DNA of 64,000 nucleotides, taken from assembly GCF_900130125.1 (NCBI RefSeq), contig NZ_FQXY01000011.1:62001-126000 (forward strand), written 5' to 3'. Below the pieces are notes generated by a model. The model did no database searches, had not been told where the DNA came from, and worked only from the letters and a program-made list of their open reading frames with translations. The DNA comes from Bacteroides congonensis. Its GTDB lineage: Bacteria; Bacteroidota; Bacteroidia; Bacteroidales; Bacteroidaceae. The translations under genes and the position numbers were made by a program. This document shows, piece by piece, positions 43,662-51,334 of this stretch (its first letter is position 1; every line of letters starts with the position of its first letter).

Positions 43662-44514
43662 GACTTGCAAACTTCACATGGCTAAGGCGCGTATATTTTG
43701 AACCGTAGCTTTCGTACCGGCGTGATACTTTCGCCGATGCGACGTAGATAATCTCTCCCAGTCGGTATTCATGCTCTATCCCGGATAAAGTACATGATAC
43801 CGCACTGGGATTTTTTGAAGGAATGCTCATGACGACCAGATTTCCGCTGGCATCCGTCAGCGTGAGCATCTGCTTGACAAAAAACTGTGGAGTAGTACCA
43901 TTCACCCTTGTTTTGTACGGATCGTCTTCCAGCCGTACACGGGTCACTTTCAGTTTCAAGTCTGTAAGTTTCTCTCCCAACTCTCCCAAATACCGGCTTG
44001 ACGAGCGCTTCTCTCTGGACTTTCTCTGCATAATGTCCAGATGTATGGAATGGTAAGCCTGCGCTATCTTGACAAAGCGTTCCTGTTTCGGAATCTTCGG
44101 AGTAAACTTATAGGCTATCCAGCTTAAATAAGCAGGGTCTATCTTCAGTATTTCATGCAGGAAATGTCCGCGATATTTCCCGAAGAAGATAAGGTCGTCG
44201 CCATTGCTCTGCATTCTTTTTTCATTATAATCCACAAGGATAAGGCAACGTCTTGAGTAATAAAACATCGTGCTTGCCATCCGTAGAGATTCATTAATAT
44301 CCGGTGACAGGTCATGTATGTAAAGAATTGATTGTTTCTCGGGCAGGGGAGAATAGAGCCAAAGGGAATAGTTTGGTTTCCCCGGTCGGGGCGTCACCAC
44401 CAAGTAAACACCCGCCTCTTTGAAAGAGGCTCTGCCTCGGTTGTATTCATTCAGTTTGGCATACAATAAGGCTTGCTCGTTTTCGGAAATGCCCGGTAAT
44501 CTAGGGTTAGCCAT
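43651..44514 (-). CDS. Conserved hypothetical protein with ExoX C-terminal-like motif
   Basis: A 287-residue cytoplasmic protein with no signal peptide. The N-terminus begins LPGISENEQALLYAKLNEYNRG. Around residues 115-140 is FFGKYRGHFLHEILKIDPAYLSWI, matching the small domain found at the C-terminus of exodeoxyribonuclease X-like proteins (F-G-K-Y-x-G-x-x-L-x-E-I...DP-x-Y-L-x-W). No nuclease catalytic motif is visible. The C-terminal half, rich in beta strands, is unrecognised. A minus-strand -7 box (TATATTTG, 44540-44547) with a TTG 20 bases upstream gives it a promoter. The function is unknown. Confidence 0.65.
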   Translation of the reverse strand: MANPRLPGISENEQALLYAKLNEYNRGRASFKEAGVYLVVTPRPGKPNYSLWLYSPLPEKQSILYIHDLSPDINESLRMASTMFYYSRRCLILVDYNEKRMQSNGDDLIFFGKYRGHFLHEILKIDPAYLSWIAYKFTPKIPKQERFVKIAQAYHSIHLDIMQRKSREKRSSSRYLGELGEKLTDLKLKVTRVRLEDDPYKTRVNGTTPQFFVKQMLTLTDASGNLVVMSIPSKNPSAVSCTLSGIEHEYRLGEIIYVASAKVSRRYESYGSKYTRLSHVKFASLNV

Positions 44515-44539
44515 AATTGTTCTCGCTTTTGTTATATTT

Positions 44540-44570
44540 CAAATATAGGGAATTTTATTTGGAAAAGCAA
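44540..44570 (-). promoter_or_regulatory. Promoter of the ExoX-tail-like gene
   Basis: On the minus strand TTG (44568-44570), a 20-base spacer and TATATTTG (44540-44547) lie 26 bases upstream of the start codon. Confidence 0.6.
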
Positions 44571-44683
44571 CATTTTGTTTGCTAAAAACACTTATCGGTT
44601 ATGACCTTCTTCTTCAAGTTCCTCTATATTCTCACTCAATTGTCGCATTTATAAATTGAACTCAGGATTCAACTACATAGTGA

Positions 44684-45272
44684 AGAAAATATCTATCATG
44701 CCATCATTCATTTCTGTATTTTGTTAATTGTCAGAGTAATAAGTATGATAGATGTTTTTCTAAAAAGGTATCTATCATACTTACACCACCAAAAATAGGG
44801 TATCTATCATACTTATATTGCACCTGTTTTAGGGTAGCATTAGGTGAAACCATCCATTTAAAGGCATAAGGATACCCCTTTTATAGGATGATAACCTGTA
44901 TTTAGCAGCTTAATAATCCATTTGGAACGGTAGTCTTTTTATAGCTCACACATGCAGGCTGTACAGCCCGCATGTGTAAACCGTACAGCCCACGTATGGG
45001 GGCTGTATATCACACATATGTGGGCTATAAACTTATCGCCATTAAAGTTGTATTATTAAGCCATGATGGTTGGATCTATGCGGGTTTATTGTAACAAAAA
45101 CGAGCTGTCTTACGTTTGTTCAGCCTTTATCCGACTGTTTTATTAATGATAGATAGCCTGTTTTTGGTGGTGTAAGTATGATAGATACCTTTTTGGAAAA
45201 TTATCTATCATGCTTATTCTTTTGATAATTAATAGAATACAGAAATGAATGATAGCATGATAGATGTTTTTT
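44684..45272. repeat. Long inverted repeat (2 x 127 bases) with eight ATGATAGAT boxes
   Basis: Arms 44684-44810 and 45146-45272 are inverted copies: 112 Watson-Crick pairs, 11 G-U pairs on the plus strand and only 4 mismatches over 127 positions, with no gaps. The 9-mer ATGATAGAT (or its complement) occurs at 44691, 44745, 44770, 44802, 45146, 45178, 45203 and 45257 in exactly mirrored order. The 335-base spacer (44811-45145) holds further palindromes. There is no coding sequence. Confidence 0.85.
44948..45026. repeat. Cluster of palindromes in the spacer of the long inverted repeat
   Basis: A 30-base palindrome with a single mismatched pair (44948-44977) centres on GGCTGTACAGCC. It is followed by an 8-base stem (44984-44991 with 45000-45007) that competes with a 12-base stem (44987-44998 with 45015-45026). 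The element CAGCCC and its complement recur through this stretch. Confidence 0.7.
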
Positions 45273-45298
45273 CGCTATGTTATATTTTATAAGCTTGG

Positions 45299-46123
45299 TT
45301 ACAATATCAAGGCGGATATTTCAGGTGATAATCCGATGCTTTTGTTTTCGTGGAAGACGATAAAGTTGGCATTGTATAATGCATTGATTATTTCATTGTA
45401 AGTTATCTCCCCTAATCCTTCAAGACGTTTCAGGCGAGGCCATCCGTTTTGGGCGGTGTATTGCAGAAGCTGATGTACGGTATGTATATTCAGTTTGAAC
45501 AATGCATTGCAAGCACGGTCACTGATCATCCGCCTTAATGGAATATTTGTGGGATCATCCGTATTGTATTTGCCGAAAAGGGATGTCATTGCCCGGTCGC
45601 GGAAAGTGGCTATCCGTTCGGTATTCTTGCTTAGATTTATGAGGAGTTCACTATAAGTGTTGATTGTGTCTTGATATGTCATATTATGTCTTACTGCTAC
45701 TCGTGAGATTGTTTCCCCACAAGAGATACTAAGAAATATCTCCCGCTGACTGGCGTCGGTAATCAGTTGGCCGAGTTCCTTGATGATAATATGAAAGAGT
45801 GGTTGGTGGAGCTTTTGAGTTTTTAACAGGAAAAGTTCATCGTCAAGTTGAGAAAGAACTATTTCATATTCCGATTCTTTTTCTTTGATTAATTTTTCCA
45901 AGGATTCTTTGTTTAGTCCTTTTGTTTGGTGAACATTCAGATAAGAGGTCAGACTGTCATCATCTAACATGATAATGCCATCAATAGTTGCAGAAGTGAT
46001 GTAGCCTAAGTTTGTCCAATTGCGTAAAGTTGATTCTGTAAGACCTCGTTTTGCGGACAGTTGTTTGATTGTTAGCCAGTTTGCCATAGGTAAATAGGGA
46101 ATTAAGTTAATAATATGTTTCAT
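45299..46123 (-). CDS. Putative regulator with MerR-like, sigma-4-like and alpha-CTD-like regions
   Basis: A 274-residue cytoplasmic protein. By eye it has a MerR/excisionase-like helix-turn-helix (WLTIKQLSAKRGLTESTLRN, about 16-60), a helical linker (75-115), a sigma-region-4-like helix-turn-helix (QREIFLSISCGETISRVAVR and on, about 125-165), and a C-terminal helix-hairpin-helix region like the RNA polymerase alpha C-terminal domain (ACNALFKLNIHTVHQLLQYT, LKRLEGLGEITYNEI; about 200-262). No catalytic motif is seen. A second start at 46087 (MANWLTIKQL) is possible. It has a good minus-strand promoter, a long structured leader, and the long inverted repeat 27 bases past its stop. A transcription regulator is likely; targets unknown. 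Confidence 0.65.
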   Translation of the reverse strand: MKHIINLIPYLPMANWLTIKQLSAKRGLTESTLRNWTNLGYITSATIDGIIMLDDDSLTSYLNVHQTKGLNKESLEKLIKEKESEYEIVLSQLDDELFLLKTQKLHQPLFHIIIKELGQLITDASQREIFLSISCGETISRVAVRHNMTYQDTINTYSELLINLSKNTERIATFRDRAMTSLFGKYNTDDPTNIPLRRMISDRACNALFKLNIHTVHQLLQYTAQNGWPRLKRLEGLGEITYNEIINALYNANFIVFHENKSIGLSPEISALIL

Positions 46124-46212
46124 GTTTTGTTTTCTATGAATATTAATCCCTGTCCGTATTCTGATGTATACCCTGTATATAAAAGAAGCCGGGCGCTGAG
46201 TTCATATTTATC

Positions 46213-46346
46213 CGCTAAGAGGTAGTACCAATACCTACATGGTTTAATAAATACGCTCATACGCCCGACCCTACGTCGCACGTATGAAACAGATTTATTG
46301 AAACCATGTTTTTTTGTTTAAATGAAATTTGGTACTTTTCTTAGCG
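46213..46346 (-). repeat. Nested inverted repeat in the 5' leader of the regulator gene
   Basis: Four successive paired segments share one axis: 46213-46220 with 46339-46346 (8 bases), 46224-46231 with 46329-46336 (8), 46237-46252 with 46293-46309 (16, one bulge), and 46258-46263 with 46281-46286 (6). The whole forms an imperfect hairpin of about 134 bases between the promoter and the start codon. Confidence 0.75.
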
Positions 46347-46393
46347 CAAAAAACGTTTCAATATGCCGTATTTCTCTTCGGCTTTGTAAAAGG

Positions 46394-46424
46394 CAAAGAT
46401 AGGTGAATTATTGGGGATAGCAAA
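46394..46424 (-). promoter_or_regulatory. Promoter of the regulator gene
   Basis: On the minus strand TTTG (46421-46424), exactly 19 bases, then TATCTTTG (46394-46401). This predicts a leader of about 265 bases before the start at 46123. Confidence 0.8.
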
Positions 46425-46506
46425 GAAGTGACAAGGAAATTCAATAGAAAAAGATATAGGATATGAAATTACATCTTCTCTCTATGGCTATCTGAATAGA
46501 ATCTCG

Positions 46507-46514
46507 TACATTTG
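46507..46514 (+). promoter_or_regulatory. -7 box of mnmA
   Basis: TACATTTG fits TAnnTTTG, 26 bases before the mnmA ATG; the -33 position reads TATG, a weak match to TTTG. Confidence 0.6.
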
Positions 46515-46539
46515 TGTCCACGTAATTTATAAAATTCGG

Positions 46540-47631
46540 ATGAAAGAACGAAATAAGCGAGTATTAGTCGGAATGAGCGGTGGTATTGACAGTACCGCCA
46601 CTTGTCTGATGCTACAGGAACAAGGATACGAAATAGTAGGAGTGACCATGCGTGTATGGGGCGACGAGCCGCAAGATGCCAGGGAATTGGCTGCACGGAT
46701 GGGAATCGAACATTATGTGGCGGATGAACGTATTCCTTTTAAAGAGACTGTCGTAAAAAACTTCATAGACGAATATAAGCAGGGACGTACGCCGAATCCA
46801 TGTGTGATGTGCAACCCTTTGTTCAAGTTTCGTGTTCTGACGGAATGGGCGGATAAGTTGGGCTGTGCCTGGATTGCTACCGGACATTATTCGCGACTGG
46901 AAGAACGGAACGGACATATTTATATAGTAGCCGGAGACGATGATAAGAAAGACCAGTCTTATTTCCTTTGGAGATTGGGACAGGATATACTAAGGCGTTG
47001 TATTTTTCCTTTAGGGGATTATACAAAGGTGAAAGTTCGGGAATATCTTGCGGAGAAGGGCTATGAAGCCAAGTCGAAAGAGGGGGAAAGTATGGAAGTC
47101 TGCTTTATAAAAGGCGATTATCGTGACTTTCTCCGTGAACAATGTCCGGAACTGGACACTGAGATAGGGCCGGGATGGTTTGTCAATTCCGAAGGTGTGA
47201 AACTGGGACAACATAAGGGTGCACCTTATTATACTATCGGTCAGCGGAAAGGATTGGAGATTGCCTTAGGTAAACCGGCTTATGTGTTGAAAATCAATCC
47301 GCAGAAAAATACGGTGATGCTTGGTGGTGCCGAGCAGTTGAAAACCGACTATATGCTGGTGGAGCAGGATAAGATTGTTGATGAACAAGAGTTGTTCCAG
47401 TGTGAGAATCTGGCTGTGAGGATTCGTTATCGAAGCCGCCCGTTACCTTGCCGGGTGAAGCGATTGGAAGATGGTCGCCTGCTGGTGCGTTTTCTTGAGA
47501 CGGCTTCGGCTGTTGCTCCCGGCCAATCGGCTGTATTCTATGACGGAAAACGTGTATTGGGAGGAGCTTTTATTGCTTCGCAGCGAGGAATAGGACTGGT
47601 GATTATAGAGAACGGGGACGAATCAAGATGA
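46540..47631 (+). CDS. mnmA: tRNA-specific 2-thiouridylase MnmA
   Basis: A 363-residue enzyme that thiolates U34 of Lys, Glu and Gln tRNAs. The PP-loop VGMSGGIDST is at residues 10-19, the catalytic cysteines are Cys91 (in NPCVMCNP) and Cys188 (in GESMEVCFI), and GHYSRL and DQSYFLWRL follow. The C-terminal beta-barrel binds tRNA. The length is normal. Bacteroides genomes often carry more than one mnmA-like gene, so this may not be the only copy. The stop overlaps the next start by four bases. Confidence 0.93.
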   Translation: MKERNKRVLVGMSGGIDSTATCLMLQEQGYEIVGVTMRVWGDEPQDARELAARMGIEHYVADERIPFKETVVKNFIDEYKQGRTPNPCVMCNPLFKFRVLTEWADKLGCAWIATGHYSRLEERNGHIYIVAGDDDKKDQSYFLWRLGQDILRRCIFPLGDYTKVKVREYLAEKGYEAKSKEGESMEVCFIKGDYRDFLREQCPELDTEIGPGWFVNSEGVKLGQHKGAPYYTIGQRKGLEIALGKPAYVLKINPQKNTVMLGGAEQLKTDYMLVEQDKIVDEQELFQCENLAVRIRYRSRPLPCRVKRLEDGRLLVRFLETASAVAPGQSAVFYDGKRVLGGAFIASQRGIGLVIIENGDESR

Positions 47632-48329
47632 ATGAAGACCAGAATATAGAATATAAACAAAGTTGGCGTGATGAATATCTGAAATGGATATGCGGCTTTG
47701 CCAATGCTACGGGAGGAAAGATTTATATCGGGATAGATGATAACGGTCAGGTGGTCGGCGTAGAAGACGCAAAGAAACTGATGGAGGATATACCGAACAA
47801 GATAGTCAACTTCTTGGGCATTGTGGCGGATGTGAATACTATGGAAATGTTTCTTGGGAAGCATGCCTCGAAACCATATAATAAGAATATTGCGGATATA
47901 TTCTTCAAAGCCGGGTTCATTGAGGCCTGGGGGAGAGGTATCTCCAAGATAATGAAGGGGTTTGCGGATGCCGGAATGGAACTGCCGACTTTTGAATTTT
48001 CGATGGGAGGACTTTGGGTTGTTATGAAGAGAAAGGTGTTTGGGGAGGTTACCCCCCAAGTAAGTGTACCAGTAAGTGTACCAGTTACTGCACCAGTTAT
48101 AATGGAAATTTTGAATTCAAAAGAATATGTCAATTCCTTTATATATCTATTCTCTGAGAAACAAGAATGTAGCTCCAGGGAAATAATGGAAGCATGGGGA
48201 TTGTTGAGTTTACGATATGTCAGGCTTAATTATATCACTCCTTTGTTGAAAGCTGGTATTTTAAGGTTGAAATACCCTGACAATCCTAACCATCCGCAGC
48301 AACGTTATCTACTTAATGAAATAAAATAA
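47628..48329 (+). CDS. AlbA_2-type ATP-binding protein with internal deletion
   Basis: A 233-residue protein that looks like the two ends of a roughly 480-residue family member joined in frame. Residues 1-68 match the start of the Schlafen/AlbA_2 domain (NIEYKQSWRDEYLKWICGFA, NATGGKIYIGIDDNGQVVG). From about residue 77 the sequence is already the far end of the GHKL ATPase part (ASKPYNKNIADIFFKAGFIEAWGRG), then a C-terminal winged-helix region. The rest of AlbA_2 and nearly all of the ATPase domain are missing. It overlaps mnmA by four bases. Probably non-functional as an ATPase; it could still be translated. Confidence 0.7.
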   Translation: MNEDQNIEYKQSWRDEYLKWICGFANATGGKIYIGIDDNGQVVGVEDAKKLMEDIPNKIVNFLGIVADVNTMEMFLGKHASKPYNKNIADIFFKAGFIEAWGRGISKIMKGFADAGMELPTFEFSMGGLWVVMKRKVFGEVTPQVSVPVSVPVTAPVIMEILNSKEYVNSFIYLFSEKQECSSREIMEAWGLLSLRYVRLNYITPLLKAGILRLKYPDNPNHPQQRYLLNEIK

Positions 48330-48341
48330 AGCAATCATAAT

Positions 48342-49712
48342 ATGAAGAAACTAATTACATTGATTCTTTTTACAGCCGTAGCCATCAGCATGTCGGCTCA
48401 ATTCACGCCGGGTGATACTTTGAAATACCGTATTAGTCTGAAAGACAAGGCAGCTACGGAATACTCTCTGCAGAAGCCGGAAAAATACTTGTCCGTGAAA
48501 TCTATTGAACGGAGAAAAAGACAGGGATTGGCGATAGATTCCACCGACTTGCCGGTATGCGGAAAATACATAGATGCGATACGGAAGAAAGGCGTTCACG
48601 TACTTGTTACTGGAAAATGGGATAACTTTGTCACTGTCTCCTGTAATGATAGTATGCTGATAGATGAAATAAGCAAATTGCCTTTTGTACTTTCTACCGA
48701 AAGGGTTTGGAAGGGTAAAATGGAGAAATCTACCAAAAGGGATTCGTTGATAAATAATCCGTTACGTACCGATAGTCTTTATGGCCCTGCTATTACACAA
48801 ATAAGGATGAGTCGGGCGAATCTTCTCCATGATGCAGGTTTTAAGGGACAAGGGATGACAATTGCTGTTATTGACGCTGGATTTCATAATGTGGATAAGA
48901 TTGAAGCAATGAAGAATATCAATATACTGGGAGCGCGCGACTTTGTAAATCCCGAAGCAGATATCTATGCAGAAAGTAGTCATGGCATGTCCGTTCTCTC
49001 CTGCATGGCGATGAATCAGCCAAATGTGATGATTGGTACGGCTCCCGAAGCTTCCTATTGGTTGTTGCGCAGTGAGGACGAATATTCGGAGAATCTGGTG
49101 GAACAGGATTATTGGGCGGCGGCAATCGAGTTTGCCGATAGCGTGGGAGTGGATTTGGTAAATACTTCCCTCGGCTATTATTCATTTGACGATCCAACGA
49201 AGAACTATCGTTACCGTGACCTGAACGGGCATTATGCGTTGATGTCCCGTGAAGCTGCAAAGGCTGCTGATAAAGGGATGGTGGTTGTTTGCAGTGCCGG
49301 AAATTCCGGTGCCGGCTCCTGGAAGAAGATTACTCCGCCGGGAGATGCGGAGAATGTAATTACTGTAGGGGCTATTAATAAAAGAGGAGAACTGGCTCCA
49401 TTTTCTTCCGTTGGCAACACGTCGGACGGACGGGTGAAACCGGATGTAGTAGCAGTTGGGTACGGTTCGGATGTAATGGGGACAAACGGCAATCTTCGCC
49501 ATGCCAACGGTACTTCTTTTTCTTCTCCAATCATGTGCGGAATGGTGGCTTGTCTATGGCAGGCTTGTCCGAAACTGACGGCGAAAGAGATTGTCGAACT
49601 GGTTCGTCGCTCGGGTGACAGGGCGGATTTTCCGGATAATATATATGGATATGGTATTCCTGACTTGTGGAAAGCGTATTTAACGGTTAACGGGAAAGTG
49701 ATTAGTGATTAA
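48342..49712 (+). CDS. Exported S8 subtilisin-family serine peptidase
   Basis: A 456-residue secreted protease. The signal peptide ends SMSAQ (about residue 20); a prodomain-like segment runs to about 140; the catalytic triad appears as Asp in AVIDAGFHNVD, His in SSHGMSVLSCMA and Ser in NGTSFSSPIMCGMVACLWQA, with VVVCSAGNSGAGSW for the oxyanion Asn. There is no C-terminal sorting domain, so it is probably periplasmic. It follows the AlbA-like gene by 12 bases. Confidence 0.92.
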   Translation: MKKLITLILFTAVAISMSAQFTPGDTLKYRISLKDKAATEYSLQKPEKYLSVKSIERRKRQGLAIDSTDLPVCGKYIDAIRKKGVHVLVTGKWDNFVTVSCNDSMLIDEISKLPFVLSTERVWKGKMEKSTKRDSLINNPLRTDSLYGPAITQIRMSRANLLHDAGFKGQGMTIAVIDAGFHNVDKIEAMKNINILGARDFVNPEADIYAESSHGMSVLSCMAMNQPNVMIGTAPEASYWLLRSEDEYSENLVEQDYWAAAIEFADSVGVDLVNTSLGYYSFDDPTKNYRYRDLNGHYALMSREAAKAADKGMVVVCSAGNSGAGSWKKITPPGDAENVITVGAINKRGELAPFSSVGNTSDGRVKPDVVAVGYGSDVMGTNGNLRHANGTSFSSPIMCGMVACLWQACPKLTAKEIVELVRRSGDRADFPDNIYGYGIPDLWKAYLTVNGKVISD

Positions 49713-49759
49713 CCACTGGTTACTGGTACGTTAACACTAATCATTAATCACTAACCGTT

Positions 49760-50992
49760 ATGGATTCCTCTCTTTCCCTTTTAGAACTGAATGCGCTTGT
49801 CCGCCGTAGTCTGGAGCAATGCCTGCCCGATGAATATTGGATACAGGCAGAATTGAGCGATGTCCGTTCCAATACGACCGGACACTGCTATTTGGAATTT
49901 GTGCAGAAAGATCCTCGTAGTAATAGTCTTGTTGCGAAAGCGCGCGGTATGATATGGAACAATATTTATCGCTTGTTGAAACCCTATTTCGAGGAAACTA
50001 CCGGACAGATGTTTATGTCCGGCATCAAAGTATTGGTGAAGGTGACGGTTCAGTTCCACGAACTTTACGGTTACAGTCTGACTGTGCTTGATATCGACCC
50101 TACATATACTTTAGGAGATATGGCGCGCCGTCGTCGGGAAATATTATTGCAGTTGGAAGAAGAAGGAGTACTCACGCTGAATAAAGAACTGGAAATGCCG
50201 GTTCTTCCGCAGCGTATTGCTGTTATATCCTCTGCCACCGCAGCCGGATATGGCGATTTCTGCCATCAGTTGCAGCATAATCCCGGAGGATTTTTTTTCT
50301 ATACGGAGCTTTTCCCGGCATTGATGCAGGGAAATCAGGTCGAAGAGTCGGTATTGGCAGCCTTAGACCGTATCAATGCCCGTGTAAACGAATTTGATGT
50401 AGTCGTTATCATCCGTGGTGGTGGGGCAACTTCCGATTTATCCGGTTTTGATACCTATCTGTTGGCGGCTGCGTGTGCACAATTTCCGCTGCCTATCATT
50501 ACCGGAATCGGACATGAACGGGACGATACAGTCCTTGACTCAGTAGCGCATACACGTGTGAAAACCCCTACGGCTGCTGCCGAACTTCTAATTCATCGGA
50601 TCACGGAAGTAGCCGACCATTTAGAGGAACTATCTGTCCGTGTCCAACAAGGAGCCTATGCGATTCTTGAACAGGAATGGCGAAGACTGGAGAATCTTCA
50701 GACCCGTATTCCGAATCTTGTTCACCGGAAACTTACTGATGCCCGTTTTGCATTACTGGCAGCCAAGAAAGACTTGTCACAAGTGACGATGTCGTTGTTA
50801 GCGCGCCAACGACATCGGCTGGAGCTCCTGCAACAGCGTATTGCGGATGCTTCACCCGATAAATTATTGAGCCGGGGATACAGTATTACACTAAAGGATG
50901 GAAAAGCTGTGACAGATGCTTCTTCACTGAAAGCGGGAGACAGGTTAGTCACCCGGTTTTCGAAAGGAGAAGCCCGTTCGGTGGTGGAATAG
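49760..50992 (+). CDS. xseA: Exodeoxyribonuclease VII large subunit
   Basis: A 410-residue nuclease subunit that with XseB degrades single-stranded DNA. The N-terminal OB domain (WIQAELSDVRSNTTGHCYLEF) is followed by the catalytic domain (RIAVISSATAAGYGDFCHQL, VVIIRGGGATSDLSGFDTYLLA, PIITGIGHERDDTVLDSVAHTRVKTPTAAAE) and a long coiled-coil tail that holds XseB. xseB lies 79 bases downstream. Confidence 0.95.
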   Translation: MDSSLSLLELNALVRRSLEQCLPDEYWIQAELSDVRSNTTGHCYLEFVQKDPRSNSLVAKARGMIWNNIYRLLKPYFEETTGQMFMSGIKVLVKVTVQFHELYGYSLTVLDIDPTYTLGDMARRRREILLQLEEEGVLTLNKELEMPVLPQRIAVISSATAAGYGDFCHQLQHNPGGFFFYTELFPALMQGNQVEESVLAALDRINARVNEFDVVVIIRGGGATSDLSGFDTYLLAAACAQFPLPIITGIGHERDDTVLDSVAHTRVKTPTAAAELLIHRITEVADHLEELSVRVQQGAYAILEQEWRRLENLQTRIPNLVHRKLTDARFALLAAKKDLSQVTMSLLARQRHRLELLQQRIADASPDKLLSRGYSITLKDGKAVTDASSLKAGDRLVTRFSKGEARSVVE

Positions 50993-51071
50993 TAAGCATC
51001 GGAATAGAAATTATAAAAGAAACGGAATTATAAAAGAAACATTCATCATTAACCATTAATAATCAATCATC

Positions 51072-51281
51072 GTGGCAGCAAAAAAGGAAACATATCTTCA
51101 GGCGATGGAACGTCTTGAAAAGATTGTCCGCCAGATAGACAATAATGAATTGGATATCGACATTTTGAGTGAGAAAATCAAAGAAGCCAATGAAATAATT
51201 GCCTTCTGTACCGAAAAACTGACGAAAGCCGATAAAGAAGTCGAAAAATTATTGAAAGAAAAGCGGCAGTCTGAAGAATAA
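51072..51281 (+). CDS. xseB: Exodeoxyribonuclease VII small subunit
   Basis: A 69-residue helical protein with the XseB pattern TYLQAMERLEKIVRQIDNNELDIDILSEKIKEANEI. It starts with GTG at 51072; the next ATG (51105) would remove the first conserved helix. The 79-base gap after xseA holds a tandem repeat of about 17 bases (TTATAAAAGAAAC core) but no promoter match. Confidence 0.9.
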   Translation: MAAKKETYLQAMERLEKIVRQIDNNELDIDILSEKIKEANEIIAFCTEKLTKADKEVEKLLKEKRQSEE

Positions 51282-51334
51282 AAGTTATTTTTGCGAATCA
51301 AAGCTTAAGAAAAAATAAACTAATACATTACGAT

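Noticed and set aside
44602..44650. Short minus-strand open frame of about 18 codons, rich in Glu
   Set aside because: Too short to support; no ribosome-binding context or homology can be claimed.
44684..45272. Invertible promoter (phase-variable switch)
   Set aside because: The inverted arms are far longer than typical recombinase sites, no recombinase gene is nearby, and no consensus promoter is found in the spacer. It cannot be excluded without reads showing both orientations.
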